Assembly: GCA_037693485.1 (NCBI GenBank)
Contig: CM075352.1
Span: 25,018,001 to 25,082,000 of the forward strand
Length of the DNA: 64,000 bases
Direction of reading: 5' to 3'
DNA from: Kitagawia praeruptora
Taxonomy: Eukaryota; Streptophyta; Magnoliopsida; Apiales; Apiaceae
Shown here: positions 43,661-53,400 of the stretch, one piece after another
Numbering within the stretch: the stretch's first letter is position 1
Layout: the number at the start of each line of letters is the position of its first letter
The notes under the pieces: generated by a model
Seen by the model: the letters and a program-made list of their open reading frames with translations, nothing else
The model's database searches: none
What the model was told of the DNA's origin: nothing
Program-made: the position numbers and the translations under genes

Positions 43661-45717
43661 ATGTCCTCTGATTCTACACATTCTGACCACTTATCTTCAA
43701 TTCAACCTTCTATGATGCCAATAGGGGAAAGAACTAGGTCTAGGGTTGTTATTCCAGACATTGACGAACCTGGAAATATCCTTCTCAAACCTTCGACCTT
43801 ACCCTCTACAAATCTTCCTACCCCTTCCTTTGTAGATTTGGGGGATGATTGGCCCTCTGACAGAGAAGAAGTGTCTAAGCCTGATCATAGTTTGATCCCA
43901 GATCCTGATTTTGATAACGAAGTGTCCGTTGAGAGAGAGTTGTATAAGCAAGAGATTGTACCTTTTTGTGAAAAAATGGATTCTCTTATGACCTTGACTA
44001 GGTTAGAGAAATTGTATGAGGAATGTTTTCATCCATCCTGCTCCATTGTTATCCCTAAGCCAGGTGAGAGAGCTCACAAGTTCGATACCAAGATACCTGA
44101 TCGAGGTATTCCAAATGTTGTAACTTCTGCTGCCTTCTTCAAAGTTGGTGTATACTTCCCTCTACATCCTTTCCTGAGAGAGGTTCTTGACTTCTATGGC
44201 TTGGCCCCTCTCCAATTGACACCTAACTCATATAGGTTAGCCATCAGTACCTACATTCTGTACACTAGCATGTTCACAACCCCACTATCTGCACATGAAT
44301 TAGGTTACTTCTTCAGATTGAAGGACACTGGGAAGGGTTCCGGTTGTTTCTATCTGACTGCCTGGCCTAGTCATCAAGGCCGATGTATAAAAGGTGTTAA
44401 ACAGAACTTTGATCAATGGCAAGAGCAGTTCCTTTATTGCTTTGATTGCCCCTCTATTCGCTTTGAATTCAATTGCCGCCCATTAATTCCAAAACAGATT
44501 GTTCTTACTGGAGCTTGTTTAATGAGAGCTGAAGAGGCTTTGAAGCACTCTTCGGCCATAAGATATTGTATGATCCTATTGACCCCTGATAATTTATCTG
44601 CCCTAGGTTTTATACCCTCAGCCTCTGGTATGAGTTTTCCTGTTGTTGTCCTTTCTTTTCTATTGTTATACATCTGCACTTTTACCTGCTTACTCTGTAT
44701 ATAAATCTCTGATACTTTCTTGTATTTTCTTTTGCAGATATGGCTCCAAAAGCCCCATCATTTATCAAGAGGTCCAAGAACGTGGATGAGATCTTCAAGA
44801 CTGAAACTAAGGAGGTTCCGCTGAATGCAACTCCTATTAATCAAATTCCTGGCACTCCTGCTTCCCAAACTACTCATTCTGGTTCTTCAAAGAGAAAGTT
44901 TGCTCAGTCAACTCTTGACCTCTCAGCAGCTCCCCAGACTCGCTCGTCAAGGAAAAGCAAAGCAGTTAAAACCGACCCTGATCAATCCTCCAACTTGTTC
45001 AAGGACATGATTGACACCCATGTTCCTACAGAGACAATAGCTGCCTGGAGTAAAATGAGTTCTACTGAAGCCATGCACGCCATGAGATTTGCTACTGCTC
45101 AATCTGCTTTCTTTGCTCTTAGATACTGCGACGAGTTTGCTGTAAAGACCCAATATGACCTTCAACTTCAAGGAGAGATTCGCAAACTCAAAACAGAACT
45201 AGCTGCTAGTGAGGATAAGGCAAACATTGCCACTGCGGCTGTCAGAAATGCAAAGATTGTGGAGACCTCTTTAAGAGATGAGAAAATCGAACTTCAAGGT
45301 CAGGTCAAGATCCTTAAGGATGAGAAACTGTCGATGTTGGAAAGAACCAATGAACTGGAAGCTCAGGTGGACGCCTTGAATGCTGCTGCTGAAGTTGTGA
45401 AGTCATCCATACTTATCAAGGAAAAAGCCAGATATGATGAAGGCTATGATGAAGGTATTAATGACTACATACGTTCCACATGGGAGAAGATGCCCAATAT
45501 AGACTGGTCCCTCCTGGGTGAAGACGTAGTAGGGATGATCAAAGATTTCGAGGAGAAAGCTGCTGCTGCAACCTCTGTACCTCCCGTGAAAACGGTTGAG
45601 AGGTCTCCAGGTGCCAACCTTGAGACTGCAGAGGTTCCTGCTCCTGACGTTGTTCAGCCTATCCTTCCAACTCCTCCTGTTGCCACCAAGGGTTCCGATG
45701 AGGTTCCTCCTTCGTAA
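43661..45717 (+). CDS. Spliced antisense ORF of the Tat element (648 aa)
   Basis: Exons 43661-44627 and 44738-45717 join (CTCTG|GTATGAG...TTTTGCAG|AT) in frame, giving 648 codons without a stop. The first exon has the gypsy-type transposon (Transposase_28-like) region: VGVYFPLHPFLREVLDFYGL, LTPNSYRLAISTYILY and HELGYFFRLKDTGKGSGCFY. The second exon starts MAPKAPSFIKRSKNVDEIF, then a coiled coil (about 45150-45410), a KARYDEGYDEGINDYI segment and a Pro/Val-rich tail. Such ORFs are reported between pol and the 3' LTR in Tat elements, antisense to pol. Their function is unknown. It is notable that this frame is open while pol is largely deleted. Confidence 0.72.
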
Positions 45718-46305
45718 TTTCAACAAGATCCTTTTAAAAAACTTTTGATAACTTTTGATGAGGTCGCGGGCTCCTCGTAACGCCTCGCAAAATGTAATTT
45801 TAAATTTGGTTTCCATGGCCTTCGTGCCAATAACTTTTATGCTGGTTTTCTGGGTCTCTGTACCCATAACTTTCTTCATGGTTTATGATATTTGCTTTTT
45901 GCTACATATCTCTTGTCCAGGGTAGGCTCACACATATTTCTTTGTTCGAATCTTAACTTTCTACATACTTTTCTTCAAAACCTCATGAAACACTTCACTG
46001 TTATGCACTAGAAAATAATTCAGCTTCCTTACTCATATGTTCAAGCTTACGTGGGCTAACCCATTGTAAGAAACAGAACACACGCATATTTCCACTTGTT
46101 TATTCTCAAAATGAATGTAACAAACTACAGCTGAGTTGTAAAACCTGGAACCTCTGTGTTTATACCTTGTATCGATAATCTAAACCGTAGCCTTCTTTAA
46201 TAACTTCTTCTTCATCAAGACCAGGTTCCTCGAGTATTAATCCTGCAAAATAAACATAAAACAAAAAACAGTTAATGTTAATAAAGTCTTTCTCTTGTTT
46301 AATTC

Positions 46306-46480
46306 GGGTCATCTCTTGGAAAGATTGCCTGCTTGGCTCCCAATCCTAATCTCTAGGTCCCAACATGCCTCGAGGCATGTTGGTTCCTTTTTCTCTTGGA
46401 AAGGTAACCTGCTTGGTTCCCAGTCCTATTCTCTAGGTCCCAACATGCCTCGAGACATGTTGGTTCCTTTTTGTGCCTCG
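46306..46480. repeat. Duplicated ~80-bp unit with a 24-bp palindrome
   Basis: Two direct copies of a unit running from CTCTTGGAAAG to TTGGTTCCTTTTT. Each has the arm CCAACATGCCTC followed by its exact inverse GAGGCATGTTGG (46360-46383); the second copy (46440-46463) has one mismatch in the right arm. Confidence 0.88.
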
Positions 46481-46737
46481 AGGCGATTCTAGGAACCTGT
46501 GCGTCGTTCTAGGAGTCCACACAGATTCCTCTTCTTCATGTGTCAAGCTAGACATCTTATGAAGGTAAATGCTAAGGATTTTATCCCTTCTTCCCATGTA
46601 CCAAAGGCAGTTCCACATGAGGGAGAGCTTATTAGGCTTCTCTTTAAGGTGCCTTTTGTCAGGACTTTAGATGCCTTTTGTCAGGACTTTAATTCTCGTA
46701 CTCAAGGAACTTGAGGCTTTTGGCAACAATGTCGTGC

Positions 46738-47000
46738 TCAGTCAACTGAGGCTTTCAATCGTGCTCAGGAAGCTACCTGAGGCTTAATTCATGCTCAGGA
46801 AGCTGCCTGAGACTTAACTCTTGCTCAGGAAGCTACCTGAAGCTTTTTTCGTGCCCAGGAAGCTACCTGGGACTTTTTCTCGATGCCCAGGAAGATACCT
46901 GGGATTTTGCTCAATGCCCAGGAAGCTACCTGGGACTTTGCTCAATGCCCAGGAAGCTACCTGGGACTTTGCTCAATGCCCAGGAAGCTACCTGGGACTT
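46738..47000. repeat. ~30-bp minisatellite, each unit a small hairpin
   Basis: About eight units of the type ATGCCCAGGAAGCTACCTGG, then GACTTTGCTCA. Each unit holds CCCAGG and its inverse CCTGGG around AAGCTA. In the first units both arms change together (CTCAGG with CCTGAG), so the pairing is kept by compensatory change. Confidence 0.88.
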
Positions 47001-47496
47001 TTCATATTAATCATTCGTAGTCCACATATTCTGTCAAATCGTATTCACACTTCACACATATTGTCAATGCTACAGGAACCTGTCAGCTCAGGTAACCTGC
47101 AAAATACAACACAATGCTACAGGAACCTGTTAATCTAGGTAACCTGTTTCAGAAATTTCAAATTGGCATATGAAATATGAAATCATGGCATGCACAATAC
47201 TGTCTAAGTAGGAATACTACCCCCCAGTTCTTTTGGGTAATTATTGTTACGTAAAAGAACTATTAAGGAGCTATAGCTGCAAAGAATGCACTCAAAATAT
47301 TCAACGTAGAGCTATCTATCGCTCAATACTAAAAAAAATCGTCTTGCAAGTAGGGAGGTTCACATCAAGTACCCCCCGAGTACATGCATAATTAAATACT
47401 GAAATTAAAATACTGGTCAGCTATAACTAATAAGCTGCCTTTATTCGTGGGCTGAAAGAGCCTTACTTTTCCTAAGAAAAAAAAATCATAAAAGAA

Positions 47497-48231
47497 TTAC
47501 TGATAATACTTCTTGAGATGTTCTGCATTCCAAGCTCTCGGAATGAGGTTCCCATCCATATCCATCAAGTGGTAGGTTCCTTCCCAAATTGCTGACTTTA
47601 TCTGGTAAGGTCCCTCCCAATTTGCTCCAAAGGCTCCATGTGCCAGAACCCTGGTATTTGGCATGACTTTCCTCAGAACTAGGTCTCCAACTTTAAAAGG
47701 TCTTGCCTTCACCTTTTTGTTGTAATACCTTCGAACTCTCTGTTGATATGCTGCTAACTTCACTTGCGAATCTGCTCTCAACTCTTCGACCATGTCCAAA
47801 TACAGTCTATGATTGACCTCATTGCTCTCGGGGTCAAAATACTTTCTTCTCAAGGAACCTGTTCCAACTTCCACAGGTACCATAGCTTCACAACCATAAG
47901 TGAGGGTAAAAGGAGACTCACCAGTTGTAGTTCTAGGCGTGGTGTTATACGACCACAAGACTCCAGGAAGCTCCTCTGGCCAGCTTCCTTTCTTATCTTC
48001 AAGCCTCGTCTTCAAAGTGTGCTTGATAATCTTATTCACTGCTTCAGTCTGTCCATTACTCTGCGGATAATACACTGCTGAAAATGCTTTTTGGATTCCA
48101 AACTGCTCACATAACCCTCTAAGCTCTCTACTATCGAACTGCTTCCCGTTGTCAGAAATCAGTTTCTGTGGAATGCCAAACCTGCATACAATGGCTCGAA
48201 ACACAAATTCAGTCAGTTTTGACGCTGTAAG
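47497..48231 (-). pseudogene. Tat integrase, C-terminal part
   Basis: An open frame from the deletion junction to a normal stop. It contains FRAIVCRFGIPQKLISDNGK (second catalytic Asp), YYPQSNGQTEAVNKIIKHTL (catalytic Glu), SPFTLTYGCEAMVPVE, and the C-terminal chromatin-side region ending WNAEHLKKYYQ, a Tat-type ending. The first catalytic Asp and the zinc-binding region are missing because the coding sequence is cut where it meets LTR sequence at 48232. Confidence 0.9.
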
Positions 48232-48490
48232 TGGATAACTCTTCTCATGCTTTTATCATCTCTATGGCTGTTGCTATGCTAACTCGAACTCTTTTGCTTG
48301 GAGGAACCTGGTCTTCTAGTGCCCTGCTCAGCTTCCTGACCATTGGGAACCTCCTGATACTCATACTTCCTTAGTCATTTCTTCTATTTGATCTTCATAA
48401 CTCGTACTGGATCAATCTTCTAGCTTGTATGGACCGAACCCTATTGATTAATGGGCCTAAATCTAGTCCATGGAGATTTTGGGCACAACA
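48232..48490 (-). repeat. Tat element LTR, truncated copy
   Basis: Matches the last 259 bp (plus coordinates) of the complete LTR and ends at the AAGAG target site. The missing 605 bp, the primer-binding site and the upstream internal region were lost in one deletion. Confidence 0.9.
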
Positions 48491-48495
48491 AAGAG

Positions 48496-49107
48496 CAACT
48501 GCAATTTCTAAGAGCTCAAAAGATATGCCATGCTGCAATTGTGGATGACCACCTTGAAATCAAGTACACTGATGGGAGAGAAATGAAATTCAAACAAGGG
48601 GGTTGTCAAAATTGGGGTAAATTGTATGAGATAGAAAGAATCATTGCATTGCTGGACTCTAAAGACAAGGTGGAGAAAGTATGGAAGCTGGAATTGATTG
48701 ACTTTGTGAAAATGAAGAGAGATTATGCTGAAAAGATGAGAAAGGGCTGCTATGAGAAGTGGATAGAAAGGGAGAAAGAAATTGACAGACTGGAGATTGA
48801 AGCAGAAAAGCTAAGGGCAAAGGGATTGTGTAGAGTTCAGTTTGATCCCTATGTGGTGAAGTATAGGAGAAGAAATGGAGACAATGTCAATATAAGAATG
48901 AACCTACTCAGTCACTATCCTGCCAACATTCTGAAGCCAGTGCTTGAAGATTTCAAAAACTCTATCATGATTGAAGAATTGGATGCTATGGCAGAAATCA
49001 TAAGAGCAATAGATGAGAATGCAAGAAAGGAGAAAGAAAGGAAACAGAAAGCATATGATGATCTACAAGCCAAAGCAATGGAGATGCAATCAAATGAAAA
49101 TGGCTAG
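48496..49107 (+). CDS. Copia-1 3' ORF, C-terminal part
   Basis: Continues the frame interrupted at 41741 after the AAGAG copy. About 203 codons to a TAG: a compact part (VDDHLEIKYTDGREMKFKQG) and a highly charged helical C-terminus (EKWIEREKEIDRLEIEAEKL, ENARKEKERKQKAYDDLQAK). Together with the other three pieces the original ORF was about 1,400 codons. Function unknown. Confidence 0.72.
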   Translation, partial: QLQFLRAQKICHAAIVDDHLEIKYTDGREMKFKQGGCQNWGKLYEIERIIALLDSKDKVEKVWKLELIDFVKMKRDYAEKMRKGCYEKWIEREKEIDRLEIEAEKLRAKGLCRVQFDPYVVKYRRRNGDNVNIRMNLLSHYPANILKPVLEDFKNSIMIEELDAMAEIIRAIDENARKEKERKQKAYDDLQAKAMEMQSNENG

Positions 49108-49256
49108 TACCTCATCATACTGTAAGAGTATTTATCTTGTAATTCCATTTATGTGTTCAATCAATCTACATACCTGTACTTTTAAAGTTTTATCCTTATG
49201 TATGTTAGGCTTGTTATCAGACATGAAATTGTGACTAAGGGTCTCACTCACAATTT

Positions 49257-49265
49257 GGGGGAGAT
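49257..49265 (+). other. Copia-1 polypurine tract
   Basis: TTTGGGGGAGAT directly precedes the 3' LTR start TGTTAG and is the expected plus-strand primer site. Confidence 0.9.
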
Positions 49266-50563
49266 TGTTAGTTACAGAGGCATGCCTGTACACATCTAAT
49301 AACAAGCCTAATTGTTTGGAATGCTTTGCATTACTTACATGACCTCTTAACTGAGGGAACCTCTAGTTGTAGAGTTTCTGTTTGTATTGTACTTGTAGTA
49401 GGCATCAAATCCTAGTTGTGTAATTGTACTTATAGAGTCTAGAATAATGCTTGAAAGAAGTTCCAAGGTTCATGCCTCAAGCAAGGAGTTAAAGACTGTC
49501 AAATAATCACAGTTGGGATTTGAAGAAATGAGGAATTTGCCTAAGTACCAATTCGAGAAGTATATTTGTCTATTCGAGAAGTCCAACATTCGAGAAGTCA
49601 GGGATTCGATATCTCAAGACACTATTCGATATCTCTGAATTCACTGTTCGATATCTCATTCGATATCTCGGAGATTCGATATGTCTATGTACTCTATTCG
49701 AGAACTCAGGAAGTCAACGAATCAAAGTAGTATTCGAGTTCTCAAGGAGTCAACAAGTCAAAGTTCCATTCGATATCTCAAGGACTCTGAAAGCTATTCG
49801 ATATCTCGAGGATTCGATAAGTCAAATGTTCTATTCGACAACTCAAGGAATCCTGATGGAAAAGAGCTATTCGAGAAGTGGTTCGATATGTCAATATAAC
49901 AGTGTTCGAGAACTCAGAGTTATCGATCAAGTCAATTCCAGTTCTCGAATCACTTACTTAGTCACTTCTCGAATACATTCTTGGAGACAAAATACTGAAG
50001 AAATTGTACAAGTCAGAAACCTGCAACAAGCCAATGCACTTTATGGACCACAATCTGTAACATGCTCTGGAAAGCCTACAAGGAAGCTTGGAGAGATATA
50101 GAAGAGACAAGGAGCTAAAGAAGTGGATCTGAACAGGCTTTGCAAAGTCAAATCTGTAACCGTTTGGACACTTACTCAAAAAGGAAAGACAGACTAGAAA
50201 GTAATTTGTTTAGCTACCTTATTTGTAGTAAGTAGGTTGTATCCATACATTATAAGGATACAGCCTCACTTCTTTAGTTAGAAAGTGAATGAACCAAGTG
50301 AGTCAAGTTTTTTTCATACACTGTAAGCTATATCTCTCTGAGAAAAACGAAGCTGAGAATACTATCATTTGTATTCACAAATTGTAGCAACCTTTATCTA
50401 ATAATACATTAGATTAAAGTGATATTGTGTTCTGTGTTGTTCTTTATCCGCATCTACATCTCTGTACACACAACACTTGTTTGCTACACAGACTCAAGGC
50501 AAGAAAGGTTCAAGAATCCATTCACCCCCCTCTGTATTCTTTCTTTGTGTTCAATACTCAACA
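49266..50563 (+). repeat. Copia-1 3' LTR
   Basis: 1,298 bp, ends ATACTCAACA, followed by TATTA. Nearly identical to the 5' LTR, including the TTCGA motif array. One C shorter in the C-run near its end. Confidence 0.95.
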
Positions 50564-51527
50564 TATTACCTTTTATGAAAACCTAAAAACATCACTATAT
50601 CTTTCGATCATTAATATTTACTTTCTAATTAAAACACATTACCTTTTGAATTAAAACTAATCTTACATTCATTAATATATACCCGAAAATTTATCACACC
50701 ATATTTTCCAATTATTAATAAAATATATTAAAAATCCGTATATGTTGTTTATAATAAGAAAACATTAGTATAATCCGTAAATGTGAGTATATTAAATTAA
50801 ACTAAATTAAAATTTTAAAAATTATTAAAGTTAATGATGATATAAACACATAATTGTAATATTAAAATTTATAACATAATAAAGGAAATCCTTACATCGC
50901 ATGGGCATTGAACGTTTGTCGGTTCGGTTTTCGGCATGGTTATTCTAATTATTAAAATAATTATGAAATAATATAATTAATGAAAAATAGCCAATTGCCT
51001 TTTAAATTAAAAAACGTTTATTTTAATTGATGATATTACCTTTTATAAATATATAAAATATAATAATATTTTTTCTAATTAAAACACGTTAACTTTTAAT
51101 TAAAAACAAAATTTTGCAATAATTAATATATACCCAAAAATATCTCACCATATCTTCTAATCACTAACAAAATATAATAGAAATCCGTATACAAATTTAG
51201 CAAAAAAAATATGTATACAATGAATAATGACCTTTAGATTTTTAGTAAAAAATTAGAATAATTAGATCTAATGAGTAGATATATTATATGATTAAATTAA
51301 TTTACTAAAATTTCAAGGTTTGAATTCCGTCAATGACATATTTATTTAAAAATTTGTAAATAAGTTTTAAATCATGCACATCATTAATTAAATTTATATT
51401 AAATTAGTTAAATTAAAATGAGAAGAAATTATTAAAAATAATTATTATATAAAAATATTATTGTAAAATAAAATTAATTTTATTACATAATAAAAGAAAT
51501 CCATGCATCGCACGGATTATAAGCTAG

Positions 51528-52093
51528 TTATATCCTATATACAATTAGCGTAAAGAGGTTTTGATGGTACGGTTTGGTCATTAGGGATATTATAGTAAAT
51601 TCAAGACATCTAAATAAAAACATGCGCGAGGGAAAGTTGTAGTAGCACAAACACTACAACACTATTAAAAAATAACATATTATTTTCAAAAATAAATAAA
51701 CAAAAATACTTACATACTATATATAATTAGCGTGACTGATTTGGTCGTGAAGAGTAAAAAGTAATTTCAACCAAAGTACTCCATATATATTTTAAAGCAA
51801 AATTTAATATTACAATTAAAATGGATTAACACATGGTTCAAAATAAAACCTAAAAAAAAGTGTAAGGAAGATATAGTAAAATGTAACAGATATAAATAAT
51901 ACTAATACCATAAACCCCATAAAACAATTAGAAACTAACATATTATTTTCTCCATACATGAAATGTAAATAAAAAATATTAGAATAATTTATCATTATAT
52001 ATTTTTTTCATTAAAAAAGATTAAAAAAATAAAATAGCTAAAACTATAATTAAAAATAAGTCACAAATAACATTTAATAATGCATATTACAAA
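51528..52093. other. Right flank of the element interrupted by the Helitron
   Basis: The text TATATCCTATATACAATTAG, then GGTTTTGATGGTACGGTTTG and CATACATGAAATGTAAATA, resembles the repeated unit at 25660-27225. It appears twice in weaker form (51530 and 51711). No coding sequence. Confidence 0.55.
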
Positions 52094-52932
52094 TCTATAC
52101 TATTATATAAATTCCGAAACATTAAAAGTTTTGGTGCCTGTTTTTTGGTACCAGTTTTTTGGTACTTTGTGAATTTACTTATTTAACCTTTATTAAAAAG
52201 AAAATAAATATATGATATTTATACTTTTAAAACACCTATAATAAATAATAACATAATACAATTAATGGTAATTAGTCGCTTGCCATGTTTTACATTTACT
52301 TTGAATTAAAGATATTACCTTTTATAAACACCTAAAAACATCAATGTATCTTCCAATCATTAATATTTCCTTTCGAATTAAAACACGTTACCTTTTTAAT
52401 TTAAAACTAATCTTCATTAATATTTTCTTTTGAACTAAAACACGTTACCTTTTTAATTTAAAACTAATTTTACAATCATTAATATAAACCCGAAAATATC
52501 ACACCATATTTTTCAATTGTTAATAAAATATATTAAAAATCTGCATATGTTGTTTATAATAAGGAAACATTAGTATAATCCATAAACATGAGTATATTAA
52601 AATTATATTAAATTAAAGTAAATTAATAATTATATAACTGTCGAAACATTAAAAATTTTGGTACCTATTTTTTGATATATGTTTTTTGGTATTTCGTGAA
52701 TTTACTTATTTACCCTTCAGAACAATCTATACTATTATATAAAAGCCAAAACATTAAAAATTTGGTTGGTTGGTCGCTCGGTCAGTCGGTACAGTACCTG
52801 TTGATTTTACTTATTTACCCTTACTCATCCTACTAACTAATCAATTTCTTTTTTTTTAAGTTAAACATATTTTCTTTTCCATTTTCAATAACTAAACAAT
52901 TTCCTATTTCAAGTAAAATATAATATCTTATA
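52094..52932 (+). mobile_element. Truncated Helitron 5' ends (two)
   Basis: TCTATACTATTATATAAA occurs at 52094 and again at 52726, each preceded by A and followed by the CCGAAACATTAAAAG or GCCAAAACATTAAAAA text of the Helitron family here. No matching hairpin plus CTAG end was found downstream before other elements start, so these look like truncated copies. The rest of the stretch is AT-rich, non-coding DNA. Confidence 0.65.
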
Positions 52933-52981
52933 CTCCCTCCGTCTTTTTCATTTCTTTACACTTTCTATTTTGAGTCGTCCC
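52933..52981. mobile_element. Stowaway-like MITE end, truncated
   Basis: TA then CTCCCTCCGTCTTTTTCA and TTTCTTTACACTTTC, the left end of a Stowaway-type MITE. It is cut by the LTR sequence starting at 52982. Confidence 0.6.
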
Positions 52982-53400
52982 TGTTGGGACAATCGGATCG
53001 TGGCCCTGCGATTTTTGATACAATAATTAAACGAGTACGAATACAAAAGTCACCTTGTTAACGGTTGATTCCACGCTCTTCTATTGTATTCCCAAATTCC
53101 CTTGAGCGAAGTGTGGCCTTCGTCTTCTCAAGTTAACCTCTCTTCTTGCTCCTAGGTGGCTACAAAATTTTTCTAGACCCCACCCTGGCAAGAAGAGAAT
53201 AAGAATATATATAGGGCTACAATAGGGATCATGGATAATTAGGTTGGGCCTTCTAATTACATCTTGGGCCTAGCCCAATGTAATTAAATATTAATTCAAT
53301 CCACTAAAGAATTAATATTTGCACTACCTTTCCTAATACCGCAACTTAATTATTTAATTGGGTTCCAATATTATTTGCTTATTAAATTCCCCATGTTTAA
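52982..53400. mobile_element. LTR-like fragment, unclassified
   Basis: Starts TGTTGGGACAATCGG. Contains CTGGCAAGAAGAGAATAAGA and a TATATATAGGG tract, and is cut off by the LTR at 53401. The terminal TGTTGGGA and TATA-like tract suggest an LTR fragment; no partner LTR is in the window. Confidence 0.45.

Larger units (their letters stand above)
45718..47496. other. Tat non-coding region with palindromes and minisatellite
   Basis: About 1.8 kb without coding sequence between the antisense ORF and pol, both of which end at its edges. It contains the palindrome pair at 46300-46500 and the hairpin minisatellite at 46738-47000. A further motif, GCTACAGGAACCTGT..AGGTAACCTG, occurs twice at 47068-47150. 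Confidence 0.7.
41742..48490 (-). mobile_element. Deleted Tat-lineage Gypsy retrotransposon
   Basis: Flanked by AAGAG (41737-41741 and 48491-48495). On plus it starts TGTTGATGAG and ends GGGCACAACA. Integrase is on the minus strand, and the polypurine-like complement GTACCCCCCGG abuts the left LTR, so the element reads leftwards. The right LTR keeps only 259 bp, and the protease, reverse transcriptase and gag are missing, replaced by a direct join between integrase and LTR. An antisense ORF (plus strand) between pol and the 3' LTR is a known Tat/Ogre feature. Non-autonomous now. Confidence 0.88.
28489..50563 (+). mobile_element. Copia-1: SIRE/Maximus-type retrotransposon with nested inserts
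   Basis: Complete LTR element: LTRs at 28489-29787 and 49266-50563, TATTA target duplications at 28484-28488 and 50564-50568, a primer-binding site, and a polypurine tract. Order: gag, pol (protease, integrase, reverse transcriptase, RNase H), a long spacer, then a further large ORF in the position of the SIRE extra/env-like ORF. Integrase before reverse transcriptase marks Copia. The long gag and extra ORF fit SIRE/Maximus. The LTRs differ by roughly a dozen substitutions and one C-run length, so insertion was recent. Without its two inserts (solo LTR, Tat element) it would be about 13.7 kb. It is no longer intact: stop in RNase H, frameshift and stop in the 3' ORF. Confidence 0.93.
27546..51527 (+). 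mobile_element. Non-autonomous Helitron split by a Copia insertion
   Basis: The 5' end is TCTATACTATTATATAAA at 27546, preceded by A. The 3' end has the hairpin ATCCATGC-ATC-GCACGGAT (one mismatch), then TATAAGCTAG at 51527, followed by T. Without the Copia insert (28489-50563 plus one TATTA copy) it is about 1.9 kb, much like the minus-strand Helitron at 7703-9641, with which it shares both termini. No Rep/helicase. The interior is AT-rich with repeated tracts such as ATTACCTTTT. Confidence 0.88.

Noticed and set aside
46738..47000. CRISPR-like regular repeat
   Set aside because: Units are contiguous with no unique spacers, and the context is a plant retrotransposon.
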